Shown here: positions 9,354 to 20,007 of the stretch, piece by piece
How the letters are laid out: each line of letters begins with the position of its first letter
How positions within the stretch are numbered: position 1 is the stretch's first letter
Assembly: GCA_028290665.1 (NCBI GenBank)
Contig: JAQGJK010000023.1
Span: 62,001-126,000, forward strand
Direction of reading: 5' to 3'
From: Devosia sp.
GTDB lineage: Bacteria; Pseudomonadota; Alphaproteobacteria; Rhizobiales; Devosiaceae
DNA length: 64,000 bases
Notes under the pieces: model-generated
Seen by the model: the letters and a program-made list of their open reading frames with translations, nothing else
What the model was told of the DNA's origin: nothing
Database searches by the model: none
Position numbers and translations under genes: made by a program

Positions 9354-9520
9354 TCCCGAGCGGTGCCAATCTGCAGTTCATTTATGGCGCCTGGGGCGGC
9401 GTGGTGGTGGCGACCGTGCTGCTGATCGCCTGGATTTGGCTTGAAGCCGTGCGGACGCGGCGGGCTGTCGCGGCGCTCGAAGCGAACCTGCCGGCGCGGC
9501 CGGCGGAGCCCACGGCTTGA
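9350..9520 (+). CDS. ccmD: Haem exporter accessory protein CcmD
   Basis: This 56-residue ORF begins MIPSGANLQFIYGAWGG, then has one membrane segment (VVVATVLLIAWIWLEAV) and a basic RTRR stretch. Those features and its position between ccmC and dsbE define CcmD, a small protein needed to release holo-CcmE from CcmABC. It overlaps ccmC by 4 bases (ATGA) and the next gene by 3 bases at a TTGA. Confidence 0.93.
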   Translation: MIPSGANLQFIYGAWGGVVVATVLLIAWIWLEAVRTRRAVAALEANLPARPAEPTA

Positions 9521-10059
9521 AATATCTGCTGTTCGCGTTGCCGCTATTGATCCTTGCCGGGCTCGTCGCGGTGTTCGCGACCTCGCTCAACCGCGACCCG
9601 AGCCTCGTGCCATCGGTGCTGATCGACAAGCCGGCGCCGCAGTTCACGCTGGCGGCAGTGGATGGGCTCGACGTGCCGGGGTTCGACACGGCGGCGCTCA
9701 AGGGCGAAGTGACCGTGGTCAACGTGTTCGCCAGCTGGTGCATCCCATGCCGGGACGAGCATCCGCTGCTGCTGGCGCTGAGCGATGGCGTGCGGCTGTT
9801 CGGCATCAACCAGAAGGATGCGCCGGAAAACGCGGCGAAGTTCCTTGCCGAGTTGGGCAATCCCTACGATGCGGTCGGCGCTGATACCGACAACCGGGTG
9901 TCGATCGACTGGGGCGTCTATGGGGTCCCCGAGACCTTCGTCGTCGATGCCAATGGGGTGATTACCTACAAGCATGTCGGGCCGCTGTTTCCCGAAGCGA
10001 TCGAGACCGGGCTGTTGCCGGCGATCGAGAAGGCCCGTGCGGCGGGCGTCAAGTCCTAG
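9517..10059 (+). CDS. dsbE: Membrane-anchored thiol-disulfide oxidoreductase for cytochrome c (CcmG/DsbE)
   Basis: CcmG/DsbE reduces apocytochrome c (or CcmH) in the periplasm before haem attachment. The protein has one N-terminal anchor ([17 protein letters not shown]), the thioredoxin-fold active site [15 protein letters not shown] and the family's [15 protein letters not shown] near residue 128. The start codon is TTG at 9517, overlapping the ccmD stop. The ccmE, ccmF and ccmH genes are not in the window. The stop codon lies within a CTAG shared with the convergent yciB gene. Confidence 0.94.
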   Translation: MKYLLFALPLLILAGLVAVFATSLNRDPSLVPSVLIDKPAPQFTLAAVDGLDVPGFDTAALKGEVTVVNVFASWCIPCRDEHPLLLALSDGVRLFGINQKDAPENAAKFLAELGNPYDAVGADTDNRVSIDWGVYGVPETFVVDANGVITYKHVGPLFPEAIETGLLPAIEKARAAGVKS

Positions 10060-10703
10060 GCGGTTGGCGCGACGGTCGGCTCGGGTTTGGGGTCGACCAG
10101 GGCGTAGCGGCTGAGCAGGGGCAGTTGGAACAGGGTGAAGACGATGGTCATCGGCATGGTCGCCCAGACTTTGAACGACACCCAGAGATCGGTTGCGGCG
10201 TCGGGGCTGGCGGTCCACACTTCGGCACCCCGCCAAACCACTTCGTTGAGCACGGCGAGGAAAATGAAGAACAGGCCCCAGCGCAGCGTCAAGAGGAACC
10301 AGCCGCGCTCCTGCAGCCGATAGACGTCGCCGAAGACGTAGCTCAGCAGCGGTTTTCTGAACAACAGGCCGCCGAGCAGCACGACGCCGAACAGCGAATT
10401 GACGATAGTCGGCTTCATCTTGATGAAGGTGTCGTCCTGCAGCACCAGGGTCAGCGTGCCGAAAATGGCGACGACGATGCCGGTTACCAGCGGCATGATG
10501 GCGATGCGCTTGAGGATCAACCAGGAAAGGATCAGCGACGCCGCCATGGCGCCCATGAACCACGCGGTCGCGGTGAAAATGTCGGCGCGCGCGTTGGCGA
10601 TGAAGAACACGATCAGCGGCCCGAGTTCGAGGCCGAGCTTGATGATCTGCGGCTGCAGTTCGCGCCAGCTGATCTCGTCGGACTTGTCCGGAGTGGTGGT
10701 CAT
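10056..10703 (-). CDS. yciB: Inner-membrane septation protein A (YciB/IspZ)
   Basis: This 215-residue protein has about five membrane segments and the family features [29 protein letters not shown] and LNEVVWR. YciB is an inner-membrane protein tied to cell envelope synthesis and division. The ATG at 10703 follows the ftsY stop codon by 1 base, so the two are translationally coupled. Its stop overlaps the convergent dsbE stop in the palindrome CTAG. Confidence 0.93.
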   Translation of the reverse strand: MTTTPDKSDEISWRELQPQIIKLGLELGPLIVFFIANARADIFTATAWFMGAMAASLILSWLILKRIAIMPLVTGIVVAIFGTLTLVLQDDTFIKMKPTIVNSLFGVVLLGGLLFRKPLLSYVFGDVYRLQERGWFLLTLRWGLFFIFLAVLNEVVWRGAEVWTASPDAATDLWVSFKVWATMPMTIVFTLFQLPLLSRYALVDPKPEPTVAPTA

Positions 10704-10704
10704 C

Positions 10705-11943
10705 TCAAGAATCCCTGCCCGCGAGCGCCGCGGCAAAATCTGCGGCCGCGAACGGCTCGAGATCGTCTACACCTTCGCCGACGCCGATGAAGTGCACCGG
10801 CAGCGCGAACTTTTGCGCGATGGCGACAAGAATGCCACCGCGCGCCGTGCCATCGAGCTTGGTCATGACGAGGCCGGTGACGCCGGCTCTCTGCCCGAAG
10901 ATTTGGACCTGATTAAGGGCATTCTGCCCGGTAGTAGCGTCGAGCGTCAGCAGCACGGCGTGCGGCGCGCCGGGATCGACCTTCTTGATGACGCGGACGA
11001 TCTTTTCGAGCTCGTTCATCAGCTCGTCGCGATTCTGCAGCCGTCCGGCGGTGTCGATGATGAGGACATCGGACCCGGCGGCCCGGGCTTCGGTGACGGC
11101 ATCGAAGGCCAGCCCAGAGGCGTCAGAACCCGCCGGCCGGGCGATGACTGGGGAGCCGGTGCGATCGCCCCAGATTTGTAATTGCTCGATCGCCGCGGCC
11201 CGGAAGGTATCGCCGGCGGCGAGCATGACTTTATGCCCCTCGGCGACCAGCTTCTGGCTCAATTTGCCGATGGTGGTGGTTTTGCCTGAGCCGTTGACGC
11301 CGACCATCAGGATGACGAACGGTTGCTTAGTCGTGTCGATCTGCAGCGGCGCGGCGACGGGCTCCAGCACCTTGCGGATTTCCGCGGCGAGCACGTCGCG
11401 GACGTCGTCGACCGACACATCGCGGTCGAAGCGGTCGCGGCGCAATGCGTCGGTCACGCTGGTCGCCATGTCGATGCCGAAATCGGCCTGGATCAGCACG
11501 TCCTCAAGATCGTCGAGCGTCGCGTCGTCGAGCTTTCTCTTGGTGAACACCGAGGTAATCGAACCGGTGATCTGGTCCGACGAGCGCTTGAGGCCCGAAG
11601 CCAGCCGGGTGAACCAGTTGCTGGCAGCGACCGGCTCGTCAACGGCTGGCTCGTAAATCACCGGCACTTCGGGAATTGGGGCGGCGATCTCGGCTTCGAT
11701 GGCTTCGGCGAAGGCGATGGTGGTTTCGGGCGGCCCGGCGGCAGGGATCGGCTCGAATGTGCTATCAGGTGTTAGCTCGGGCGAAACATCGTCGGCCAGT
11801 TCGACCAGTTCGGCCTCGGTCGCTACGGTCTGCCCCGCTTCGTGCAGCGCCACTTCGAGGGCGATTTCCTGCTCGGGCGGCAGTACCGGGCCGAGACGGC
11901 CGAACAGCCGGTTGAGCAGGCTGGGCTTCTTGACCTCGACCAT
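10705..11943 (-). CDS. ftsY: Signal recognition particle receptor FtsY
   Basis: FtsY is the membrane receptor for SRP-ribosome complexes. The 412-residue protein has an acidic N-terminal A domain (about residues 20-115) and an NG GTPase domain with G1 [26 protein letters not shown]3 DTAGR and G4 [10 protein letters not shown]. It is the second-last gene of the dapF-mtaB-ftsY-yciB run; its ATG shares one base with the mtaB stop (TGATG). Its partner ffh lies 6 kb away on the other strand. Confidence 0.97.
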   Translation of the reverse strand: MVEVKKPSLLNRLFGRLGPVLPPEQEIALEVALHEAGQTVATEAELVELADDVSPELTPDSTFEPIPAAGPPETTIAFAEAIEAEIAAPIPEVPVIYEPAVDEPVAASNWFTRLASGLKRSSDQITGSITSVFTKRKLDDATLDDLEDVLIQADFGIDMATSVTDALRRDRFDRDVSVDDVRDVLAAEIRKVLEPVAAPLQIDTTKQPFVILMVGVNGSGKTTTIGKLSQKLVAEGHKVMLAAGDTFRAAAIEQLQIWGDRTGSPVIARPAGSDASGLAFDAVTEARAAGSDVLIIDTAGRLQNRDELMNELEKIVRVIKKVDPGAPHAVLLTLDATTGQNALNQVQIFGQRAGVTGLVMTKLDGTARGGILVAIAQKFALPVHFIGVGEGVDDLEPFAAADFAAALAGRDS

Positions 11944-13211
11944 CAGGCAGCATTCCGCATCGGTTCGCCGACAAGGCCGCTATCGCTCAGCCCCGTGACC
12001 CGCACCGGGACGATCTGGCCGGCGGCAAAGCCGGCGATGCGCAGCGGCACGAACTGCTCGGTGCGGCCCATGCCATCGCGTTCGATCAGGACGTTTTCGA
12101 TGCTGCCGACGCGCGAAGCGCAGAGCGCCTGAAACGCCTCGTCGCCGGCATTGCGCAAAATGGCCGCGCGGCGCTTGGCAATGCCCCGATCTACCTGTGG
12201 CATGCGCGCCGCCGGAGTGCCGGGACGCGGCGAATAGGGGAAGACGTGCAAATAGGTCAGCCCGGCGGCTGCGATCATGCTCAATGAATTTTCGAACATT
12301 TCGTCGGTTTCGGTTGGGAAACCGGCGATGATGTCGGCGCCGAACACCATGTCGGGACGGGCCGTGCGGACCCGCTCGACAAAAGCCAGCGTATCGGCGC
12401 GCAGGTGCCGGCGCTTCATCCGCTTGAGAATCATGTCGTCGCCCGATTGCAGCGACAGGTGCAGATGCGGCATCAGCCGGTGGTCGGAAGCGATGGCATC
12501 GTGCAGCGCCTCGTCGGCTTCGATGGACTCGATCGAGGAGATGCGCAGGCGCGGCAGGTTGGGGACGTGGCGAAGGATGGCCTGGACCAGCTTGCCGAGC
12601 GAGGGCTGGCCGGGCAGATCGCCGCCATAGGAGGTGATGTCGACGCCGGTCAGCACCACTTCGCGATAGCCATTGCCTACGAGCTTTTTAATCTGTTCCA
12701 CCGCGGCGCCCATCGGCACCGAGCGGGAGGGGCCGCGGCCATAGGGGATGATGCAGAAGGTGCAGCGATGGTCGCAGCCATTCTGCACCTGCACGAAAGC
12801 CCGCGTCCGCCCGTCCAGCCCCTCGATCAGGTGCCCGGCCTGCTCGCGCACCGCCATGATGTCATTAACCTGCACCTTATCGTTGAGCGGCACGCCAAAG
12901 CTCAGCGCGGTGTAAGTCGCAGCCTTGAGCTTGTCGGCATTGCCGATGACGAGGTCGACTTCGGGCATGTCGGCAAAGCTGCGCGCCTCGGTCTGGGCGG
13001 CGCAACCGGTGACGATAATCCGGCGCTCGGGGGTATCGCGACGAGCCTTGCGGATGGCTTGTTTGGCCTGCCGCACGGCCTCGGCGGTGACGGCACAGGT
13101 GTTGACGATCAGCGCATCGGTAAGGCCGGCCGTTTCGGCCGCAGCGCGCATCACTTCGGATTCATAGGTGTTGAGCCGGCACCCGAAGGTGAGCGTTTCG
13201 ACGCCGCTCAC
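11943..13211 (-). CDS. mtaB: tRNA t6A37 methylthiotransferase MtaB
   Basis: MtaB is a radical-SAM enzyme that turns t6A37 into ms2t6A37 in tRNAs reading ANN codons. The N-terminal UPF0004 domain has cysteines in FGCRLN, NTCAVT and VTGCAAQ. The radical-SAM motif is [19 protein letters not shown] near residue 147, and a TRAM domain closes the protein. The length (422) is typical. It overlaps dapF by 4 bases and ftsY by 1 base. Confidence 0.95.
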   Translation of the reverse strand: MSGVETLTFGCRLNTYESEVMRAAAETAGLTDALIVNTCAVTAEAVRQAKQAIRKARRDTPERRIIVTGCAAQTEARSFADMPEVDLVIGNADKLKAATYTALSFGVPLNDKVQVNDIMAVREQAGHLIEGLDGRTRAFVQVQNGCDHRCTFCIIPYGRGPSRSVPMGAAVEQIKKLVGNGYREVVLTGVDITSYGGDLPGQPSLGKLVQAILRHVPNLPRLRISSIESIEADEALHDAIASDHRLMPHLHLSLQSGDDMILKRMKRRHLRADTLAFVERVRTARPDMVFGADIIAGFPTETDEMFENSLSMIAAAGLTYLHVFPYSPRPGTPAARMPQVDRGIAKRRAAILRNAGDEAFQALCASRVGSIENVLIERDGMGRTEQFVPLRIAGFAAGQIVPVRVTGLSDSGLVGEPMRNAA

Positions 13212-14068
13212 GCCGCCCGGCCCTTGATCATCTCATCGGACAGCACGCCGTCGCCATCGAGCGCCCAGGCGCCGGTCATCAGCACATGGTCGTCGCTGTC
13301 GCGCCATTCGATCTCGAGCGGTCCGCCCGGCAGGTCGACGGTGACTTTCCGGCCAGTGAGTTTTTTCCGTGCTGCAGCGACACCGGCGGCGCAGGCGGCA
13401 GTGCCGCAGGCGAGCGTCAGCCCGGCGCCGCGTTCCCAAACGCGCAGCTTGATGTGGGTCGGCGAAATCACCTGCGCCAGCGAGATGTTGGCGCGCTCGG
13501 GGAAAATCGGGTGGTTTTCTAGCATCGGGCCGATACGGGCCAGATCATAGGCCTCGGTATCCTCGACCCAGAAGATGGCGTGCGGATTGCCGACATTGAC
13601 GACCGAGGGGGTGTGCAGCACCGGGTTGTCGATCGGCCCGATCTGCAGCTCGATGCCGGTCGTGTCAGTGAATTCCTCGGCCAGCGGGATATCCTGCCAG
13701 GCAAAGCGCGGCACGCCCATGTCGACGGTGACGCGGTCGCCGTTGATTTGGGCGTTGAGCAGGCCGGCATTGGTTTCGATGCTGACGGCGGTACGGCCGA
13801 GTTCATCGGCGACCAGCGCCGCGATGCAGCGGCTGGCATTGCCGCAGGCGTCGACCTCGCCGCCCTCGGCATTGTAGATGCGCATGAACACGTCGGCGCC
13901 GGCTGCGGAGCGTTCGAGGATGATGAGCTGGTCGCAGCCGACGCCCGACTGGCGATCGGCGATACGCCGGACTTCGTCGGGGGTGAAGCGCTGCGGCGCG
14001 CGGCGGCCATCGACCACCACGAAATCATTGCCGAGGCCGTTCATCTTGAGGAACGGTACGCCACTCAT
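13208..14068 (-). CDS. dapF: Diaminopimelate epimerase
   Basis: DapF converts LL- to meso-diaminopimelate for lysine and peptidoglycan. The 286-residue protein has both catalytic cysteines, one in [10 protein letters not shown] and one in LACGTAACA, plus the N-terminal [14 protein letters not shown]. It is the first gene of the dapF-mtaB-ftsY-yciB run. The order dapF-mtaB-ftsY is common in Alphaproteobacteria. Confidence 0.97.
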   Translation of the reverse strand: MSGVPFLKMNGLGNDFVVVDGRRAPQRFTPDEVRRIADRQSGVGCDQLIILERSAAGADVFMRIYNAEGGEVDACGNASRCIAALVADELGRTAVSIETNAGLLNAQINGDRVTVDMGVPRFAWQDIPLAEEFTDTTGIELQIGPIDNPVLHTPSVVNVGNPHAIFWVEDTEAYDLARIGPMLENHPIFPERANISLAQVISPTHIKLRVWERGAGLTLACGTAACAAGVAAARKKLTGRKVTVDLPGGPLEIEWRDSDDHVLMTGAWALDGDGVLSDEMIKGRAA

Positions 14069-14300
14069 CGCTTCATCCCGGGCCGGAAGGCCATCGTCTG
14101 TGGTGTGCTATATGGCGGAAAGCATCGGCAATTGCCAGTGGCGGACATGGTATCGCGCAACTGGTCGGGCTGGCCCTGCCCTGGAATCCGGAAATTCTTA
14201 AACATTGCCCTTCATCCGGGCTTTACCAGATGGGCAGTCTCTCCGCGCATTGCCGCCCGGCTCGATTAAGGTGCGATCCGTAAACCTGGGGCAGACGGGT

Positions 14301-15485
14301 ATGGACAGTATTCTAGTCGCGACAGAGACGCGCACGGAGCGCCGCGGTGAGGAAGCCGGTGCGCCCAGCGCCCGGCTGACGACACTTGCCGCGCTCGACG
14401 TCGCGTCCTGGCGCGAGCTGACCGAGACGACACTCGACCCTAACGGCTTCTTTGATCCGGCCGTATCGCTCGCCGCCACGCACTGCAGCAAGGGCGCTGC
14501 CGATAAGGCACTGGCGGCATTTTCCGGCACGCGACTGACTGGCCTGTTGCCAGTGACCAGCGGCTGGGGCGCCTACCGGCTGCCGATTTCCGTGCTTGTT
14601 GGCCATCAGGCCTATGCGACGCTTGGCACCCCACTGCTCGAGCAGCGCAACCCGGCGGCAGCGGCCGGCGCACTGATCGATGCCGCGGCACACGCCGGCA
14701 AGCATTTGCTGGTCATTCCCGACATGCCGCTCGACGATCCGGCAGCGGCGGCTTTCGAAACCGCGGCGCGGCAACGCGGCGTGCAGCGTTTTGTCCATAA
14801 TACCCGTCAGCGCGCAGCACTTGCCGTGCCGGCCGATGCCGAGATTTATCTGCGCGAAGGGTTCGGCGCCCGACGGCTGAAAGAGTTGCGCCGCCAGCGG
14901 CATCGCATGGAAGACGAGGGTGAAGTCGGCTTCGTCGTCGCCGATACGCCGACCGGTGTAGAAGGCGCGCTGCAGCGGTTCCTTGCACTCGAAGCTTCGG
15001 GCTGGAAGGGCAAGCGCGGCACGGCGCTCGACCAGAGCGCGGGCGATGCCAAATTCATTACCGACATGGCCACGGGCCTTACCGCCAACGGACAATTCGA
15101 GATTGCTGAATTGACGCTGGCCGGGCGGACGATTGCCGCGGGACTGGTCGTCCACCAGCGCGATCATGCGTTGTTCTTCAAGATCGCCTATGACGAAACC
15201 ATGGGGCGGTTCTCGCCCGGGGTGCAATTGACCGTCGAGCTGACGCGGCGCTTTGCGGCGCTGGGGCGGACCAAGTACGTCGATTCCACCGCCATCGCCG
15301 GGCATCCGATGATCGACCATGTGTGGCGCGAACGCCGCCAGATCGGCGATCTCTACATTCCGACCATCGCCAACGACGCCATCGGCCCCGTGCTGATGAG
15401 CGTCATCCTGCTCCGCGCCGCGGCCCGCGAACGGGTCAAGCGGCTCTACCACCATATTCGCTCGCTCAAGGAGAAACGCTCGTGA
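14301..15485 (+). CDS. BioF2-like GNAT-fold acyltransferase, first of a pair
   Basis: This 394-residue protein fits the BioF2-like/Acetyltransf_6 family: the C-terminal half shows FGARRLKELRRQRHRMEDEG followed by FLALEASGWKGKRGTAL, the hallmark of that domain, and a late HQRDHALFFKIAYDE strand. The family is related to FemAB-type transferases and is often found in cell-surface polysaccharide or envelope gene sets; substrates are mostly unknown. I chose the ATG at 14301, where the protein begins MDSILVATETRTERR; the reading frame is open to 14205. The stop overlaps the next gene's GTG (GTGA), so it is co-translated with the cupin gene. Confidence 0.8.
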   Translation: MDSILVATETRTERRGEEAGAPSARLTTLAALDVASWRELTETTLDPNGFFDPAVSLAATHCSKGAADKALAAFSGTRLTGLLPVTSGWGAYRLPISVLVGHQAYATLGTPLLEQRNPAAAAGALIDAAAHAGKHLLVIPDMPLDDPAAAAFETAARQRGVQRFVHNTRQRAALAVPADAEIYLREGFGARRLKELRRQRHRMEDEGEVGFVVADTPTGVEGALQRFLALEASGWKGKRGTALDQSAGDAKFITDMATGLTANGQFEIAELTLAGRTIAAGLVVHQRDHALFFKIAYDETMGRFSPGVQLTVELTRRFAALGRTKYVDSTAIAGHPMIDHVWRERRQIGDLYIPTIANDAIGPVLMSVILLRAAARERVKRLYHHIRSLKEKRS

Positions 15486-16441
15486 ACATGCATGTCAATC
15501 CGGCGACCGGGGCGCTGATCACTGCCGACGCGGCCGCCTTCAAGACACTGTTTCCCAACCGGCCGTTCCGCATTCGCCATGAGTTGGCGGGCGACAAGCG
15601 GTTGACGCTGGCGGCGATCCTCGAACTGGTCAAGGCGCTGCCGCGCGACCGGATCGAATACAATTCGGGCAAGGTCGCCGTCGACCAGGCCGCTGAAACG
15701 ACGCCGCTGGTCGATTTGTCGCCCGAGGACGTGATCGCCAAGATCGAAAGCGCCGGCGCCTGGATGGTGCTGAAGCGGATCGAGCATCACCCGGACTACA
15801 AGGCGCTGCTCGAAGCGGCGCTGCTGTCGGTCGCCCGGACACAAGGGTTCGACAGCCTAGCGGCCGCCGGGTTTTCCGATATCCAGGGGTTCCTGTTCGT
15901 CTCCTCGCCCAACGCGACGACGCCGTTCCATCTCGACAGCGAGGACAATTTCTTCGTCCAGATCCATGGGCCCAAGCAATTCAGCGTCTATGACAACACC
16001 GATGGCTCGATCGCCAACAACGATGTGATCGAGCACGCCATCACCAAGCACCGCAACGTCAAATATGACGAGAGCTACGAGCCGAAGGCGATGCACAATC
16101 ACCTGGAGCCGGGCGAGGGGGTGTTCGTGCCGTATTGCTGGCCGCACTGGATCAAGACCTTCGACACCTATTCGATTTCAGTGGCGATCACCTGGAAGAC
16201 CGCCAAGGTCAACCGCAAGAACGATATCTATTCGGTCAATGGGTTCCTGCGCGACAAGGGCATGCCGCAGCCGGCGCCTGGCACCCAACCGGGACGCGAT
16301 CGGGTCAAGCTCGCGGTCTATCGCAGCATCAATGCGGTGATTTCGCCGCTGCGCAAATCCGAGGGGTTTCGGCGCTGGATTCGCGGGCTGATCCGCGGCA
16401 AGGCCGCCAATTACTACTACAATGCCGGCAAGGCCAAATAG
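15482..16441 (+). CDS. JmjC/cupin-8-like Fe(II)/2-oxoglutarate oxygenase
   Basis: This 319-residue protein has the jelly-roll iron motif TPFHLDSEDNFFVQIHGPK near residue 155 (HxD), a lysine that could bind 2-oxoglutarate, and a distal histidine in VPYCWPHWIKTF near residue 220. These match cupin-8/JmjC-type hydroxylases. Known members hydroxylate proteins, tRNA or small molecules, so the substrate here is open. The start is GTG at 15482, overlapping the previous stop; an internal ATG two codons on is also possible. It lies between two BioF2-like genes in one operon. Confidence 0.78.
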   Translation: MNMHVNPATGALITADAAAFKTLFPNRPFRIRHELAGDKRLTLAAILELVKALPRDRIEYNSGKVAVDQAAETTPLVDLSPEDVIAKIESAGAWMVLKRIEHHPDYKALLEAALLSVARTQGFDSLAAAGFSDIQGFLFVSSPNATTPFHLDSEDNFFVQIHGPKQFSVYDNTDGSIANNDVIEHAITKHRNVKYDESYEPKAMHNHLEPGEGVFVPYCWPHWIKTFDTYSISVAITWKTAKVNRKNDIYSVNGFLRDKGMPQPAPGTQPGRDRVKLAVYRSINAVISPLRKSEGFRRWIRGLIRGKAANYYYNAGKAK

Positions 16442-16446
16442 GCCAG

Positions 16447-17664
16447 ATGAGCTACGACAGCACCACCGCCGTCGTCGCGCGACGGGCCGACACGCGGCCC
16501 CGTACGTTCGCGGCACTGCGCGCTGCGGATCGCACCACCGCCCTCGTGTTTACCCGCGAGGGGTTCGATGCCATCGCCGATGAATGGCGCGATCTCGAGA
16601 TCGCCGTGCGGGGCGCCGTGTTGTTCCAGAGTGCGGGCTGGTCCCGGGCGATCTTTGATTTCGAGGCTCAGCGCGGCAATTCCCGGTTTAGCCCGGTGAT
16701 CGTGACGCTGCGCGAAGCCGGGACGCTGGTTGCCGTGCTGCCGCTCGAAAAGATCCGGGCGGCGGGCCAGCGGCTGCTGGTGCCGCTTGGGCATGCCTAT
16801 CAGCAATATACCGAATTGCTGGCGACGCCCGGGCTTGATGCGGCCGATGCGCTGAGGCGACTTGTCGCCGCGGCGCGGGCAGCGACGCCGGCCGATGCCA
16901 TCAAGTTGTTCAAGGTGCGCGCGGACAGCCTGCTGCATCATGCACTGCCGGCAACGGTGGTGACGGTCGGCGACACGATGGCGGCGCCGTATATCGATTT
17001 GTCGGCGCATGCCGATTTCGAGGCTTACCTGTCGACCATCCGCACTAAGACGCGGAAAAACATCCGCTCGGGCCGCAACCGGCTCGAACGCATCGCGCCG
17101 CTGACCCACGAGGTGGGTGACACTCCGGAGGCGCGCGGCGAAGCGATTGCGCGGACGCTCGAGGGGCGGGCGCAACGGCTTAGGGACCAGGGGCTGACCT
17201 CGCGGGCTTTCCATGATCGCGATTTTATCGAGTTCTGCACCGGCCTCGCGACCCGCACCGACCCCGGCCTCAAAGTCGCGACCTTTACCCTCCGACATGG
17301 CGATTTGCCGGTGTCCGAGCAGTGGGGGTTCGTCCACAACCAGCGGTTCTACCTATTCGCGACAACACGGGATTTTACCTCGTCCGAGGAAAGCCCGGGC
17401 AAGCTGCATATGCAGAGCGCCATCGAGGCGTGGTTCGGGATGGGGCTGAAACAAGCCGACCTGATGGTGCCGGCAATGCCCTACAAGCTCACCTGGGCTA
17501 CCGGCACGGTCGCCGCCGCCGACCATGTCATTCCATTGACCCGTACTGGCTGGCTCGTTGCCCATGTGTGGGACAGGCAAGTGCGTCCATTCGCCAAACG
17601 CACCATGCTTGCCCTGCCGCCCCGCCTCCGCGGTACGCTGCTAAAGCTCGTCGGACGCGGCTGA
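16447..17664 (+). CDS. BioF2-like GNAT-fold acyltransferase, second of a pair
   Basis: This 405-residue protein has the BioF2-like domain: an N-terminal module with ALVFTREGFDAIADEWRDLE, then TIRTKTRKNIRSGRNRLER and a C-terminal core with HGDLPVSEQWGFVHNQRFY and a PYKLTWATG motif typical of the family. It is clearly distant from the first BioF2-like gene, so the pair is not a recent duplication. The ATG at 16447 follows the cupin stop by 5 bases. It is the last gene of the three-gene operon. The substrate is unknown. Confidence 0.78.
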   Translation: MSYDSTTAVVARRADTRPRTFAALRAADRTTALVFTREGFDAIADEWRDLEIAVRGAVLFQSAGWSRAIFDFEAQRGNSRFSPVIVTLREAGTLVAVLPLEKIRAAGQRLLVPLGHAYQQYTELLATPGLDAADALRRLVAAARAATPADAIKLFKVRADSLLHHALPATVVTVGDTMAAPYIDLSAHADFEAYLSTIRTKTRKNIRSGRNRLERIAPLTHEVGDTPEARGEAIARTLEGRAQRLRDQGLTSRAFHDRDFIEFCTGLATRTDPGLKVATFTLRHGDLPVSEQWGFVHNQRFYLFATTRDFTSSEESPGKLHMQSAIEAWFGMGLKQADLMVPAMPYKLTWATGTVAAADHVIPLTRTGWLVAHVWDRQVRPFAKRTMLALPPRLRGTLLKLVGRG

Positions 17665-17874
17665 ACCCTCGGCCAGCTTGACTTATCGGGGCTTTGACCG
17701 TAGAGACGCGCCCAATCAGTCAGGCTCAACCCTGAACCGCCGACCGGGACCCGCACAGGTCTAAAGAGATCCCGGAGGCAAACACCCGCCAGCGCGTTGC
17801 GCCCGCGGGTGGGTTTGGCGTTTGGCCTTCGCGAACCTACATCCCGGGCAAGTCGACCGGGACAGGATGAAGAC
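17665..17874 (+). other. ffh leader region with an imperfect hairpin
   Basis: This 210-base gap has no gene. It holds an imperfect hairpin (arms 17779-17789 and 17805-17817, 2-base bulge) that is not followed by a T run, so it is not a normal terminator. I saw no SRP RNA (4.5S) motif on either strand. Confidence 0.3.
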
Positions 17875-19473
17875 ATGTTTGAAAGCCTCAGCGACCGCTT
17901 AGGTAAGGTATTTGACGGGCTCCGGGGCCGCGGTGCGCTCAATGAGCGCGACGTGGACGAAGCGCTGCGCGAAGTGCGCCGGGCGCTGCTCGAGGCGGAC
18001 GTGTCGCTCGAAGTGGTGCGCGCCTTCGTCGAGCAGGTGCGCGAACGGGCTATCGGCGCCGAAGTCACCCGTTCGGTCACGCCGGGCCAGCAGGTCGTCA
18101 AGATCGTCCACGACGAACTGGTCCGCGTGCTCGGCGAAACCGGCGTGCCGATCGATTTCAATGCCGTGGCGCCTGTCACCATCCTGATGGTCGGCCTGCA
18201 GGGTTCGGGCAAGACCACCACCACCGCCAAGATCGCCAAGCGGCTGACCGAGCGGCAGGGCAAGAAAGTGCTCCTCGCCTCGCTCGATACGCGTCGACCG
18301 GCTGCCAAGGAACAGCTGCGGGTGCTCGGCGAGCAGGTCGGCGTCGCGACGCTGTCGATCATCGCCAATGAAACTCCTGTCGAGATCGCCCGCCGCGCCG
18401 CGCGCGAAGGCAAGCTCGGCGGCTATGACGTGCTGATCCTCGATACTGCGGGCCGTACGCATATCGATGAAGAACTGATGGCCGAGACGGCCGAAATCAA
18501 GGCGATCACCAATCCGCACGAAGTGCTGCTGGTCGCCGATGCGCTGACCGGGCAGGACGCGGTCAATCTCGCCCGCGCCTTCGATGCCCGCGTCGATCTG
18601 ACCGGTATCGTGTTGACCCGCGTCGATGGCGACGGACGCGGTGGCGCTGCGCTGTCGATGCGCGCCGCGACCGGCAAGCCGATCAAGCTGATCGGTGTCG
18701 GCGAAAAAATGGATGCGCTCGAGGAATTCCATCCCTCGCGCGTCGCCGATCGCATTCTCGGCATGGGCGATATCGTCGCGCTGGTCGAAAAGGCCCGCGA
18801 AACCGTCACGGCTGCCGATGCTGAGAAGATGGCGAAGAAGCTCAAGAAGGGCGTCTTCGACTTAGAAGATCTGCGCGGTCAATTGCTGCAGATGAAGAAA
18901 ATGGGCGGCATGGGCTCGCTGATGAACATGATGCCCGGGGCCGGACAGCTCAAAAAGGCCATGGCGGGCGCCAATGTCGACGAGCGGGTATTCGACCGGC
19001 AGATCGCCGTGATCAACTCGATGACGAAAGCCGAACGCGCCAATCCCGACCTGCTCAACGCCAAGCGCCGCATTCGCATCGCGAATGGCTCGGGCACCAA
19101 GGTCGAGGACGTCAACAAGCTGATGAAGCAGCACCGCCAGATGGCGGACATGATGAAGAAAGTTTCAAAGGGCGGCCTCGGCAGCCTCGCCGGAATGTTC
19201 GGCGGCAAGATGGGCGGGATGATGCCCGACCTCGGCAAGATGGGTGACCCTTCCAAGATGGACCCCGCCGAACTCGAAAAGATGGCAAGGCAGATGGGCA
19301 TCGACCCCGCCAGCTTTGCCCAGGACGCCGCGCCGCAGAAAAGCCTGTCCGCGGCGCTGCCGACCGATGTCGGCAAATTCCTCAAATCCGGCCCGGGACT
19401 TCCCGGGCTTGGCGGCACTGCACGGTTTCCCGGCCTTCCGGGTCTCGGCGGTTTTTCGCCGAAAAAGAAATAA
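17875..19473 (+). CDS. ffh: Signal recognition particle protein Ffh
   Basis: Ffh binds signal peptides and the SRP RNA. The 532-residue protein has the NG GTPase domain with G1 [28 protein letters not shown]3 DTAGRTH and [13 protein letters not shown], then a methionine-rich M domain ([15 protein letters not shown] near residue 340) and a Gly/Met-rich tail ending in lysines. I start at the ATG at 17875; an open reading frame upstream is not family-like. It leads the ffh-rpsP-rimM-trmD run. Confidence 0.97.
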   Translation: MFESLSDRLGKVFDGLRGRGALNERDVDEALREVRRALLEADVSLEVVRAFVEQVRERAIGAEVTRSVTPGQQVVKIVHDELVRVLGETGVPIDFNAVAPVTILMVGLQGSGKTTTTAKIAKRLTERQGKKVLLASLDTRRPAAKEQLRVLGEQVGVATLSIIANETPVEIARRAAREGKLGGYDVLILDTAGRTHIDEELMAETAEIKAITNPHEVLLVADALTGQDAVNLARAFDARVDLTGIVLTRVDGDGRGGAALSMRAATGKPIKLIGVGEKMDALEEFHPSRVADRILGMGDIVALVEKARETVTAADAEKMAKKLKKGVFDLEDLRGQLLQMKKMGGMGSLMNMMPGAGQLKKAMAGANVDERVFDRQIAVINSMTKAERANPDLLNAKRRIRIANGSGTKVEDVNKLMKQHRQMADMMKKVSKGGLGSLAGMFGGKMGGMMPDLGKMGDPSKMDPAELEKMARQMGIDPASFAQDAAPQKSLSAALPTDVGKFLKSGPGLPGLGGTARFPGLPGLGGFSPKKK

Positions 19474-19508
19474 TCCGTTTCAATAATTCAGATCGATCAG
19501 GAGCAAAC

Positions 19509-19880
19509 ATGTCCCTTAAACTGCGTCTCGCGCGTGCCGGCACCAAGAAGCGGCCGTTCTACCATATCGTCGTCGCCGATGCCCGCTCGCCCCGCGATGG
19601 CCGCTTCATCGAAAAGCTCGGCACTTACGATCCGCTGCTCGACAAGGCCGATGCCGGCCGTATCAAGTTCGATACCGAACGCGCAGCCCACTGGCTGAGC
19701 GTCGGCGCCCAGCCGACTGATCGCGTGCTGCGGTTCCTCGATGTCGCCGGCGTGCTGAAGCGCGCGCCGCGCAACAACCCGGAAAGCGCCGTCCCCGGCA
19801 AGAAAGCCACCGAACGTGCCGAAACGCGTGCCAAGGCCGCTGCCGCCGCTGCTGCGCCCAAGGAAGCCGTCGCCGAGTAA
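19509..19880 (+). CDS. rpsP: 30S ribosomal protein S16
   Basis: The start [20 protein letters not shown] is the S16 signature, followed by [17 protein letters not shown]. The 123 residues include an Ala-rich C-terminal tail (about residues 97-123), common in Alphaproteobacteria. AGGAG lies just upstream of the ATG. It is 35 bases downstream of ffh. Confidence 0.98.
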   Translation: MSLKLRLARAGTKKRPFYHIVVADARSPRDGRFIEKLGTYDPLLDKADAGRIKFDTERAAHWLSVGAQPTDRVLRFLDVAGVLKRAPRNNPESAVPGKKATERAETRAKAAAAAAAPKEAVAE

Positions 19881-19933
19881 CTTTTGCCACCTGCGGCGAC
19901 TCGTTGGTCGCCGTAGATTGGGTGCGGGGCGAG

Positions 19934-19984
19934 GCCTCGTACCGGCACTGACATCAGGGCCTCGGCATGCGTGCCGGGGCTTTT
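19934..19984 (+). promoter_or_regulatory. Terminator-like hairpin between rpsP and rimM
   Basis: A 7-bp stem (19942-19948 with 19971-19977) can be extended by GCC/GGC and is followed by TTTT at 19981-19984. It could attenuate read-through from the highly expressed rpsP into rimM-trmD. The large inner loop makes this uncertain. Confidence 0.35.
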
Positions 19985-20007
19985 GTACACAGAGAGGTTG
20001 GCGACAG

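Noticed and set aside
17665-17874. SRP RNA (4.5S) gene next to ffh
   Set aside because: The conserved SRP tetraloop and internal-loop sequence could not be found on either strand.
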